The notes beneath the pieces are model-generated. The model saw only the letters and a program-made list of their open reading frames with translations, ran no database searches and was not told where the DNA came from. Below are positions 43,747 to 52,981 of a DNA stretch of 52,981 nt, piece after piece (position 1 is the stretch's first letter; each line of letters opens with the position of its first letter). Position numbers and translations under genes: made by a program. This stretch comes from Chara braunii (Eukaryota > Streptophyta > Charophyceae > Charales > Characeae), in contig BFEA01000550.1 of the NCBI GenBank assembly GCA_003427395.1, positions 575,370 through 628,350 of the forward strand, in the 5' to 3' direction.

Positions 43747-46700
43747 CCCAGAGTCAAACATGCCATAATGCCTTTCTCCCACCTTTCCCCCAGATGCAAT
43801 CCCACAATCTACTTTCAATCAAACAACAAACCTGAAACTGAATTTACACAATCATTCCTTTACTTAGTCTGAATTGTGTTCTGAAAGTCAAACCGAGAGT
43901 CAAAATAGGGAGACAGGCAACATACTCAGCCAAACATAGTGATGAATATAAGTAGGGGTTATACTGGGTTTATAGAAGGAAAGCAATGGTTCCCTTTTAG
44001 TTCCCTGCCTCCAGAACTCCTCCTGAGTTCTGGCAGAGCTTGCGCAATCGGTGGGCAGACTCCCCACAGAGTCTTGCTGCGGTCCTACGAGTTGCAATTC
44101 GGCCTGCCGCGTTCCTCTCGTAACCAAGATTAGACTGAGAGTAAGAAGGGCAGAAGATAGGGGTTTCAAACTCTCGAGATACAGGAGGGGGACTGACTCA
44201 ACTCCCAGGAGAGGGCCTCGTTATCTTCCATCGCCTGAGGGCCCCGCAATGGTGGCCAAAACACGCTGCCGTTGGTCAATCAATAGTCAAATTGCTCACA
44301 AATTGACCCTCCGACGACTCTCTAATTTGCAACAATAATCTCCCTTCACCCTCCAAAACTCTCAACTACTCCGATGAGTTCTGCACCCTGAAACGCACAG
44401 GCCACGGCTCCAAGCACGAGTCGTGGATCAAGGATACGACTTCTTCTCTTTCCGTAGTGAAGCAAATACTGCGGTATGGCCGGTCATGCAAGCGCAGCTC
44501 ACCAGTCAACAGGCAAGTCCTGCCGTCCTACAACTGGACTCTCGTTACTCCGTATGAAAGGGCGGTTGTGCCCCATCTGGCTGGATCAGGCAGCGACCAA
44601 TCTCTATCATAACGCTCGCCTGTGGCTAGTTGCCCGGTAGGACGAGCAGCTCCCCAGCCAATCAGCTACTCCTGTCTCTTTGCGGCTGCCCTTCTTGCCA
44701 CATGGCGTAAATGGAATTAGTGCACATCACTCGACAAGGCTAGCAAAAGACGACTATGTTGGCCTTCGGCTTGGCCAGGTACGGGTTGCCATCAGAAAGT
44801 TTCATAACAGTCTGTGGTCGGTGGACTGTGTACGGATGCTGAGGCCAAGTATGTACGACGTGGAAACGAGCATCGTCACAACAAAACAGATACATCACCC
44901 GATACTTCCCTCCTTTTCCTCGCTTCTTATTTTGTTAATCCTTGCTGTGCCTTTTGGTCCTAGCGGGTTTCAAGCAGTCGTGCGCCACCCATAAGATTAG
45001 GACATAGCTCCCAATCTGTCAGTCTCCTTTCCCTCCCTTCGATTGCCTTCTCTATCCAGTGGCCTTGCCTGAATGTATACAGCACAAAGGTCTCTTGGCT
45101 AGGCAGATGGACCCTACCATGGATCATAATGATGATCTAAAATGCAGAGGGCAGGAACGCGGCACAGAAAGTAAGTACAGTTAAATACTCCAATGGTAAG
45201 TTCATCGGGTTCATCCACTTTCCTGCTCACCCGAGGTCACCACGGCGAAGGCGGCCTAAGCATGCACGATATGGAGAGCGCACGGCCTCACCACCGAAAC
45301 CAAGCTTATAACTCGCAAGGTGAAGGCGATCTCCGCCATTATAGACAGGTGAGCCCCTCCCCCGTCAAGCAGAGAGCAGCCCCGACATCATCTGGAATGT
45401 ATCTTCCGCAGGAACATGGAAATATTCATTTTCACATTTTCCCCCTCGCCCTATTCTACACTCTGCGCACTTCACTTTCCCAGTAACTCCTATCCTACTG
45501 ACCAATCATCCGAACTAACACTATCGTTACACTCGCCTGGTCCACAAACCCTAAAAACGGACCTTCACTCGCCCGTTTTCATAAAGAAACGGGTGAGTTA
45601 CTCGACTCTCACTTCCACCATTTCCAACGGATCTCACTCCTCCGCGCACTCATTTTCCGATCCAACTTCTATTTTACTAACTTATCAGTACAAATGACCT
45701 CGGATTCGAGGTCCCCCGCCTTCAAAACCCCCGATTAGGATCTTCCCTTGCCCGAATTCGTTGAGAATCGGGCGAGATATGCCCGTTTCCTCTTCTTCCG
45801 TCCTTCCTTCCGCCATATCTCCGCGCAATGTTTTTCTCACTAAATTCCTATTCCACTAACTCCGCACTAAAACTAACTCCAGATTCTAAGTCGCCCGATC
45901 AAAAAAACTCGGAATCACTTATTTCCCTGCCCGATTTCATCGAGAATCCGGCGGGCCTCACACTTTCCACCTCCACTCTCTCCCTCCATAGCCCGTTCCT
46001 TCTCCCCGTATGCACCTAGCGCAGCCCGGTGGCCAGATTCGCCCCAGTCTTCTTCCCTCGCTGTCGATCGCCCCCTATCTGTGCTTGGATACAACCGCCC
46101 CTCTGCTGCGCTCGGCCACACTTTGTCTCAATCTCACTTTGTCACCCGCTCGCTAGTGGTCCGTTACCTGTCTCCTCCGCTATTGCTAATGTGGCTCCCA
46201 CCGCTCGTCTGCCTGGCCTTGCTGATCCTGACCTGCGCCTCCCCCTCTTGTGCATGCACCCGGCACAGAAACCTGTCCAGGTTCAATCCTCATTCCTATC
46301 TCTTTGCCTTCCCGTTCGCTAGCCTTCCTGCCGATGCCAACCTGTGCACTAACCCCCGACACTACAACCAGTGATGGGGAATACAGACAGCAATGCGGTG
46401 GTCTTCGAAGGCCGACCTCTGCTAAAGAGCGAGCGACAACTTGCTTGCTAGTCCGATCGGCGCCAGACTGAGCATTGTTGCAGCGCACTACCTATCTGCA
46501 ACGTGGGCCTGGTTAGAGGTGGGTCCCAGTGCGAACCCTTTTTGGTAGTAGCAAAATTTCGAATGAGAACTTTTGAGGGCGGGTTCCCTCTACCTTGCTA
46601 CTGAGACAGCCTGCCTCGCATCAAAAATTATGGCAGCCTCTCACCGGCATCTGCTGGCCCCGACCAGCTCAGGTGTAATTCACCATCTTACGTATCCCAA

Positions 46701-47196
46701 CGGACATGCTCTCTCTCAGGCCTCTTATAACAGATAGTGGCCGGTGGACGGTGCGCCCAAAGTGACTCTCCCCTCCTTTGGACTGCTGTCCCTCCTTTGG
46801 ACTGCTGTCCCACGAAGTCAGGATCATGTCAACGCCTCGGCCACGTCGGAGTCTCGACGGCGTGCTCAAGGTCTTTGACCGTCGTTTCGGCCACCGTGCC
46901 TGGCTTCAGCCCCAGAACCGATTATCGAGGAAAAAAAAACTTAGAAAACAATAAGAACAAACAAATAAATACATAATAAAAAAAATAAGAATAAACGCTG
47001 TGCGTCCCACTGACCCGTGACGCTGCGCACACCCATGCTGACCAGGGTTGCCCATTACCGTCGACACCCGCACGCGCCGCTCACCCTAACGGGGGGCTTA
47101 ACTTCCTCTCGTACGTGCCTCCTTGAGCGGACGAGGCTGCACTGGTGCGACTTACAGAAAACACGCTTAATACCAGGGTATTTGGTACGGCACCGT

Positions 47197-49289
47197 GGCT
47201 AGCTGGATGGGACTGGCCGGGAGGGGCCGGGGGGAGACTGAGGTCGGCGCTGACGAGAATTGTCAGCATAGTGTCGGTCATGGGCGGCATGGTATGGACA
47301 CCGTGAGGTGTGTCCATCCAGGTGGCAACGAAGGCAATCTCGATGAGCCTTGAGGGCGGCTTGCTCCTCAGGGGATAGGGCTCTGCGAGGAGGGACGAAA
47401 CCTTGCGGGAGGTCTACTTGAGGAACAACGAACGTGCGGGCGACAGCCTGTGCAAGCCGACCGCGAGCACGACCCATGGCGAACATTGCCATCGACAAGC
47501 GGTCGGCCATCGGGACAGTCTCATCATCCAAGTGGTACTGGATGACATTCCGAAGCTCGATGTCCTTGGGGGCGTCCTCCAAGGTAGGGTCAAGCTCGGT
47601 CGGGGTGTCGTTGCCGTACTTGAGCGCATTGTAGCGCCGAGAGGAGGGAGCTCCGGTCTGAGCGGGGCGGCAGAAACGACCAGTAAAAGAGGAGCGGACC
47701 CGGGTGGTACCGCGAGACTGGGAGGTAGCGGCTGCCCGCAAAGAGGATGGGGCAACGGAGAAACAACTGCACATCCTCTGGTACTGACGCGCAGCCTCGT
47801 ATGCCTGCACCGTGGAAGAGAATGACCGCCTCCATAACTCCAAGCGGTAGTCAGTCGGAAGACTGACGAGGAACCGGTCGGTGAGGGTGACCTCCAGTAG
47901 GAACGTCTCATCACAAACAAGGCGGGCGTCTTGAAACACCTAGATGTGACGCTCGAGGTCAGTCGTTGCAGAGTACCCGGACCATCGGGTCTGTGTGACG
48001 CGGTCCAAAGCGTCAGTGGCGTCGTGACGAGCGCCAAAGCGGTCCTGAAGGAAGGCCGCAGAGTTTGCAAGAGTGGGGACCTCGCCCATGCGGAGGCGCT
48101 GGGAATAATGGTCCTCCCATATAGTGGAAGGGATGCCTCGCTATTTGGTTGCGAGCACATCGCACCACAACTCCTAACGGGTGGTCGTCAACAAGAGTGT
48201 GCGTGTTGGTATCTGTAACCAGCAAGAGACGTGGGATGTGCCCTCATACTCGGGAATGTCCGAGGTGCGCCCAGGAGGGTGTTCGCTGTGCTGATGGCGG
48301 GGGGAGAAAGACCGAGGCGCCTGCGATGCCGCTGCGGAAGTTGGGGCTGAGGCAGGGGCAGAGGTGGGGGAAGGTTGTGGGTCATGGTCGCTAGCGGATG
48401 GTCCAGAAGACGCGGAGGCAACGGCCGTGGGAGCTGTCCCGGAATGGCTGGGTAGGAGAGGAGCGACTGAGGAGCAGGTCGAGGGAAACGAGCCTGCATG
48501 ATGGGGTTCAAAGGGGTGGTGGAGGAAGAAGAAGGGTGAGCAGCTTGTGAAGGGTGAGGCTGTCTCCAGACTAGGATCTTCGCCTGAGCTTGCGCGATGG
48601 TGTCCTGTAAAGTGACCACTTGCTGGGTGTGCGGGGTCGAGGGTGGAGGAGGCGGAGGGGATATCCCAGCGGGAGGAGGAATCAAAGATTGGGGGGTGCC
48701 CTGCTGTGGGGATAAGGGGACGAAGGGGGGGGAACCGTAACGCCGCGACCTGTGCGGGAAGCTGGGAAGCAGCACCGGGATGGGTCGATGAAACTGTCGG
48801 GCCCAATGCTGGTATCGGGACCGCAGTACCTACGACAACGACAGAGATGGTAGGGGCGGTAGAGATTGAGAGAGGTGTCACAACAGACGGGGTGGGATGA
48901 GTGGCAGCAACACTCACCACTGGTGGGGGGGGGGAGTGCTGGTCCTGAGCCACAGGAGAGGAAGAACCACCACGTCGGTGTCGCTGGAGTTGTGGAGACG
49001 AGGCCGGTGAGCCGGTGGGGGATGGAGTATGAGAATGGAGGGTGGTGCGATGGGGAGAGCCCTTGAGGGGGTGGACGTCAAGGGTTAGCGCATTGATTTG
49101 CTCTTGGGGCGGTCCAAGCGTACTGAGTTGCGCTTGGATGGCCACAAGGACGGCGTGGATGTCCATGGTGTCCGCCTGGGCCTGACCCTGAGCAACCGAC
49201 TGAACGCTCACCTCGGAGGTAGATCGTGACGCGACGATCTCCGCAGATGTACTCACTTCCATGTGCGGTGGAGGGATGGGAGTAGACAT
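47197..49289 (-). pseudogene. gag: Element G: gag, broken
   Basis: It starts MSTPIPPPH at 49289, with a long proline/serine-rich N-terminal half. A frame change near 48775 leads to TQQVVTLQDTIAQAQAKI, a helical segment. Further down comes the capsid-like part: EDHYSQRLRMGEVPTLANSA, FLQDRFG, DLERH, then DRFLVSLPTDYRLELWRR. This reads through an in-frame stop near 48147 and another near 47941. The C-terminal part has CLRCHLDGHTSRC, which resembles a zinc knuckle of the C-x2-C-x4-H-x4-C type (C-L-R-C-H-L-D-G-H-T-S-R-C is one residue short). It ends next to the insertion point of R. The upstream neighbour is element H. Confidence 0.7.
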
Positions 49290-49478
49290 GGTGGGAGGTG
49301 TAGAAGGGGGTGGCGAAAGAGATGGGTTGTGGCGTGGGGATAGGGGACCACCGGTGAGAGGGAGGGGACCACGGGAGCGGAGTTAGGAGCCGTTCGGGTC
49401 CAGGGTGCCTGACGGGAGAAGGCAGGAGAGGAGGGGGGTTAGGAGAACCCTAAACCCTAGAAAAACCATAAGAAAACC
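49290..49478 (-). other. 5' leader of G, junction with H
   Basis: Between the gag start of G and the last codon of the H protease frame there are only about 190 bases, with no LTR or primer site that I can place. AACCCTAAACCCTAG (49446-49460) looks like telomere repeat but is only two units. The H pol continuation is missing here, so an element boundary or deletion lies in this interval. Confidence 0.45.
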
Positions 49479-50324
49479 CTAACTGAGCAGTTTGGCAATG
49501 GCTGGATCTGTGGAACTATCCCCTTCCTTAGGCTTAGTGACAGGTCTAACATATACTACAAAGACCTGGTCTTCTAACTGCTCCTTTCTCGCTAGTCGCG
49601 CGAACGCGGGAGCACTGAGACAACAATGTGCCAAAGAGTTATCTACTCCTGACACATGAAACAGACGGGTTGTCTTAACCTCGCCTGACGGACTAAGGAG
49701 CCTACACTCGTGCTCTCTCAAGTGGAGTGTGGTCCCTGCTGCCTCTCCCCAGTCCATGCCTAGGACTAAGTCAAACGGAAGGTCATCCTGTACGAGGAGA
49801 GTCAGGGAATGGAAAACTTTCTCCACCTTCCCATCTTTCTCTAGGCGAAAGTACGTCTGGACTTCCTCTACATAGTCCTCAACACGCATAGTGCGGTTGT
49901 CTGCGAGGACACTAACTATGGGGTCAGCTAATTTTTGGACTTTCAATCCTAGCCTCAACTTTTTCAGCGCTCTACGGCTAACGTAATTGCGGGTGGCCCC
50001 TGAATCTATGAGGGCCCCTACTCTACTCCTGGACACTTCTACATCCACTAACACTAGCTGCCCTTTACTGTCCTTCTTCATTTTGGCCCAGGCTAGCATT
50101 CTCTCCTTTAATTCTTCTGCCACGCCTGTGAGGGACGTGCCTAGAGAGACGCTGACACAAGCAGTCTCTGGACAACTAACTAGGCACAAGCCTACAACTT
50201 CTGTCGAAGGCTCATGTGGTGTGGGAGTTTCCTCTGTGCGCGCGCTCGTTTCCCCACGTGGCCTAGAAGTAGGGGCAGTTGCAACCCCTACCGGCGGCTG
50301 CCTTTTGACTCTTGGGCAGCCCAC
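49479..50324 (-). CDS. Element H: gag-pol aspartic protease segment
   Basis: A 281-codon open frame without interruptions. The active site, ALIDSGATRNYVS, and the later LVLGMDWGEA are those of a retropepsin of Ty3/gypsy elements; the enzyme would cut Gag and Pol. Upstream in the overlapping frame is the zinc knuckle of H gag. The overlap (50288-50324) would need a frame change, which may be natural or a mutation. The frame ends in a stop at 49479 with no reverse transcriptase following. This makes H a truncated element or one whose pol was displaced by G. The start shown is the first Met in frame. The functional protein would begin as part of a Gag-Pol fusion. Confidence 0.75.
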   Translation of the reverse strand: MGCPRVKRQPPVGVATAPTSRPRGETSARTEETPTPHEPSTEVVGLCLVSCPETACVSVSLGTSLTGVAEELKERMLAWAKMKKDSKGQLVLVDVEVSRSRVGALIDSGATRNYVSRRALKKLRLGLKVQKLADPIVSVLADNRTMRVEDYVEEVQTYFRLEKDGKVEKVFHSLTLLVQDDLPFDLVLGMDWGEAAGTTLHLREHECRLLSPSGEVKTTRLFHVSGVDNSLAHCCLSAPAFARLARKEQLEDQVFVVYVRPVTKPKEGDSSTDPAIAKLLS

Positions 50325-52156
50325 AGGGCTTGTCTGTATTTAGGACAATATTTAATGATATGGGCACGGTCACCGCAGTAAATGTACTGCCCCTGCTCCA
50401 TCCGTTGCTGCCATACTTTCTGGTCCAGGCCCAGATCCTCCCAAGGTCGGCCCTGTGGCCAGCCTGGGTGCCATCCTCCTCTCCTCTGAGGTGACCCTCC
50501 ACCTCGTCGCTGTGGGGACCGCCTAGGACCTTGACGATTTGGCAGGGGAACTTGACCCCTACCTCCCTCTTGACGGCTCTTTGGGCCGCCAACCCCCTGT
50601 GCGCCTAATCCTCGGCCTCCCATGGCCTGGCCCCTTTGGCACTGGCCTCCTCTACCTTGCGGCCTCCCCCCAGCCGCTACAGCAGCATAAGACCTCCCCT
50701 ATTCTACGCTACTGTCCTCCTCCTCGAGCCCCCACTCTATCTCACTGTAGGGGACTTCGTCAGTACCACCTTCCTCCAATGTAAGGATCATGTGATCCTT
50801 GGCCCTCACCTGGCCTGAGATGGTATGCCCTTTCCACTTTTTGCCCTTGTCTAGGTCCTTGTGCCAGAAAGTGGAAATTGGCATGGGCTTAGCTTCAAAC
50901 AACACCACTTCTCTACTTAGCGCATCGTACGTCATCGTGGGCTGTTGGCTCTTGTCAAAAAAGTGCCCTCGTAAGGGCTCCGGCATGGCACGATAGAAGA
51001 GTTGGACCAGTTGGGACTCAGTAACCCCATGGTCCAGGACGGCCACCAGGTCGTCCATGACAGCTTTGAGTGCCCTTGCACTCTTCCACTGTCGTGAGTG
51101 GATGGTCTGGAGTTTATCAGAGGCTCTAACGCCTCTTCGCAGATCAGCAAATCGGTCCCTCAGGAGCTTGAAGAATTGAGCGACGGGGGTGACTTTGGAG
51201 TAAGCGACCATGTTGTTTTCACAACCAGCCGCACGCGTGAGGGACCTAGTGAAACTAGCCGCTTCGTCCTTGAGAGCCTGGAAGGCAACGAGGACCTGAT
51301 CGTCCTGCACAATCTGCTGTAAATGAACATATGTATTGACACTTGCCTCCCAATTATCAAAGTTTTCGTTAGACTTCCCGCAATAGGCATCTGGGAATTT
51401 CAGCTTGACTGGTTCCCGGCGGGGTCTAGACTCACTCTCAACGGTGGCTACTACCTTGGCGCCCTCAATGGCGCCCTCACAGAACTTCCTTATGCCCTCT
51501 TTTAATCCTTTCACTTCGGCCCCGACGTGGGTCACCACGTCGCGCGCAAACTCTCTAAGGCCAGCCCGCATGGCCTGCAGGGCCACATCGTGATCTCTGT
51601 TGCTTTGACATTCCTCCAACCACGCCTCACTTAGTACCACCCTCGTACTTTATCCACCTGTGTGGCCAATCGGGCAGCTTCCTTCCTCCTTCTCTTCTTC
51701 TCCCTTTTCATGCGCAACTTCCACTCCAACTTTTTCTCATCCTCTGTCTCTTGACGTTCCAGGGGGTCATCTATCATTTCCAAAGCCCTGGCAAACGCCT
51801 CCTTCTCCTCCTGTGGCACATACAGCTGCGCCTCCTCATCTTCTCCCAAAGACAAATTTGTCGCCCACTCACTGATCTTCTTCTCGATTTTCGCATTCTG
51901 TCAAGACACTGCTCTCCCCTCTTTCTTCCCTACGTCTTCTTTCAAGGCGTTCTTCCTCTTCTTTTGCTGCTGCTGCTTCTTCTTCAGCAGACTTTATTCT
52001 TTCTTCTTCCTCCTGCTGAACCCTCATCATCTCCTCCTCCAACTTTTTCCTTTTCGCCGCTTTCTTTTCCCTATTCTCTCGCACTAGGGCGGCCATCTGC
52101 TTTTGTTGAGCCGGAGTATAGGGGCTAGTACTCTTCCCACTACGGGTGTCAACCAT
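50288..52156 (-). pseudogene. gag: Element H: gag with coiled-coil N-terminus and a damaged zinc knuckle
   Basis: It starts MVDTRSGKS at 52156. About 90 residues rich in K, E and A, with heptad character, follow. A frameshift near 51880 and a compensating one near 51645 enclose an R/K-rich stretch. The capsid part (to 50699) includes KLKFPDAYCGKSNENFDNWE, FFKLLRDRF and LVQLFYRAMPEPLRG, typical of plant and algal retrotransposon Gag. A single TAG (50701-50699) precedes a Gly/Arg-rich tail with YIYCGDRAHIIKYC. This is a CCHC knuckle whose first Cys is Tyr. Few lesions suggest a younger insertion than G. The N-terminal style recalls Gag proteins of Chara. Confidence 0.75.
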
Positions 52157-52767
52157 GGTGATAAGTGTACAACCGGGTCAACGGTTCCAAACCTCACCAC
52201 TTAGACTCTAACCCCTGACTGACAAACTTACTGACTCAATCTAAAGACTCACAGAATCCGGACAGGGATCCTGTCAACTAGGGTCTCTAACCTAGACCTA
52301 CTCTAAGGCTGTCACTACAAGACCTGTTGCTGATCAGGAGGCACTTAAGGAGATCCCCCGTAGCTCCTCAGGAATTCTTTAACGTCGCAGACAGGACGAT
52401 GCGATCAGCAGGTCTTCTCAATACTTAGACGGCTCGTTGTGTAGCCCACAACTCAGATTTCGGGCCTACCGTGCCACACCGAGCAGCCCGCCGGTCAGTA
52501 CCGGTCCTTGGGAGGGTTCGTGTCCTCCGGGACAGTCGAGTCGTCAGACAGTCTTTAGCCCTACTCACTCCGGCAGGGGTTTGGTCAACAAGGCCCTATC
52601 CTTCATCCACAAAGTTCCTACACCTGGACAAAAGAAACTTGATGTAGAAAGAAGAGACAGACAAACTTGACTCAGCAAGTACCACAGGGTGTGTGCACAT
52701 CCATAGGGCGAGGAGATAGGCTGAAGGCTTGATGAGATTATACCGGCTCCAGCTTGGTCCAAATTGT

Positions 52768-52842
52768 GGTCAACATTCTTGGTCAACCCCGGTCAACACC
52801 TCCGGTCAACTCCCGGTTACACCCGTTCAACGCCCAGTCAAC
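52768..52842 (-). promoter_or_regulatory. Cluster of W-box-like TTGAC sites
   Basis: GGTCAAC occurs at 52768, 52781, 52791 and 52804, with AGTCAAC at 52836 and a variant GTTCAAC at 52825. On the minus strand these are TTGACC or TTGACT, the core bound by WRKY factors. They stand just upstream of a TATA-like sequence that would drive H. Stress-responsive LTR promoters with W-boxes are known in plants. Here the function is inferred. Confidence 0.5.
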
Positions 52843-52946
52843 GCCTCCCGGTCGGCTATGGCGGCCGACTTCTCCTTCCTCACCACCCTTCTCCTTCTCT
52901 TCACCTTGCCTTTTTCTTCTTCACGCTGACTGTCTTCTTTCTCTCT

Positions 52947-52950
<4 letters not shown>

Positions 52951-52980
<30 letters not shown>
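52951..52980. repeat. T-run
   Basis: About 30 T at the edge of the window, preceded by a CT-rich stretch. Confidence 0.9.
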
Positions 52981-52981
52981 C

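Larger units (their letters stand above)
18493..47192 (-). mobile_element. R: giant-LTR, gag-only retrotransposon nested in gypsy element G
   Basis: Read on the minus strand the element starts TGCCGTACC (47192) and ends ...GCTCGACA (18493). Plus-strand CCGT flanks both sides (18489-18492 and 47193-47196), a 4-bp target duplication. Two direct copies of about 6.4 kb (18493-24950 and 30105-47192 less insertions) are the LTRs. A tRNA-Asp primer site abuts the 3' end of the 5' LTR. The internal region is about 5.15 kb, with only a broken gag and no pol, so R would have depended on another element's enzymes, like LARD or TR-GAG elements. Before the later insertions it would have been about 18 kb. 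The 3' LTR's 5' edge lacks the TGCCGTACC start and no polypurine tract is visible beside it, so that edge has been altered or the element is recombinant. Confidence 0.8.
30105..47192 (-). repeat. 5' LTR of R, split by two later insertions
   Basis: Three pieces, 30105-30596, 39792-40296 and 41756-47192, align end to end with the 3' LTR. Removing S (9,195 bp plus 4) and the TIR element (1,459 bp plus 4) leaves about 6.43 kb. Relative to the 3' LTR it has lost about 65 bp near 46480. It keeps the 5' end TGCCGTACC missing from the other copy. Divergence is a few percent except for a tract without differences at 42977-44297. Confidence 0.8.
52157..52981 (-). promoter_or_regulatory. 5' leader and likely LTR promoter of H
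   Basis: No protein. On the minus strand a TATA-like GGTATAATC (near 52743) lies about 20-30 bases after the TTGAC cluster and about 580 bases before the gag start. No primer-binding site could be recognised, so the LTR edge is not fixed. A run of T at the end of the window closes the region. Confidence 0.4.

Noticed and set aside
39792-47192. Segmental duplication of host DNA
   Set aside because: The repeat ends at a tRNA-Asp primer site, has TG...CA ends and a gag on the same strand, so LTRs of an element explain it better.
49446-49460. Telomere repeat CCCTAAA
   Set aside because: Only two units, in the leader of a retrotransposon.

Overview
This is eukaryotic repeat DNA, almost certainly from a green plant or streptophyte alga. 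The supporting signs are two U6 snRNA-like sequences, Ty3/gypsy gag and pol remains, a tRNA-Asp primer-binding site of the plant type, and long T- and GA-rich tracts. The gag that opens MVDTRSGKS with a lysine/glutamate-rich coiled coil is a style I associate with the charophyte Chara braunii; that species call is inference. I see no host protein-coding gene. All recognisable protein sequence is retrotransposon, mostly broken, and all of it lies on the minus strand.

Layout. (1) About 90-7730 and 9050-13681 are two giant LTR-like blocks in plus orientation, L1 and L2. They share a 3'-terminal module of about 400 bp, and each carries a U6-like sequence close to its apparent 5' end. L1 holds a 64-bp-period array of hairpins with changing stems and a fixed loop. 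L2 holds dense perfect hairpins, a 54-bp tandem repeat and a gap. A tRNA-iMet-type primer site at 12.5 kb suggests a small element nested inside L2. (2) 14.4-18.49 kb and 47.2-49.3 kb are the pol and gag of one gypsy element, G. They are separated by a 28.7-kb insertion, R (18493-47192), flanked by a 4-bp CCGT duplication. (3) R is a minus-strand retrotransposon. Its 3' LTR is 18493 to about 24950, and its internal region is about 5.15 kb with only a broken gag. Its PBS matches tRNA-Asp (30088-30102), and its 5' LTR is 30105-47192. Net of later insertions each LTR is about 6.4 kb. (4) The 5' LTR of R was hit twice. S is 9,195 bp (30597-39791), with TG...CA ends, an ACGT duplication and large tandem satellites, and may be a solo giant LTR. 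The other is a 1,459-bp terminal-inverted-repeat transposon (40297-41755) with a TTAA duplication. (5) 49.5-52.2 kb is the gag-protease part of a second gypsy element, H, fairly well preserved, with a W-box-like promoter cluster behind it at 52.77-52.84 kb.

How it fits together. The order of events can be read from the nesting: G, then R into G, then S and the TIR element into the 5' LTR of R. The two LTRs of R are diverged except for a 1.3-kb tract in which I found no difference, which suggests gene conversion. The most unusual theme is the LTRs themselves. They are several kilobases long, packed with short perfect hairpins, carry tandem arrays in which stems change but remain paired, and have U6- or tRNA-like segments near their 5' ends, usually followed by T-runs.
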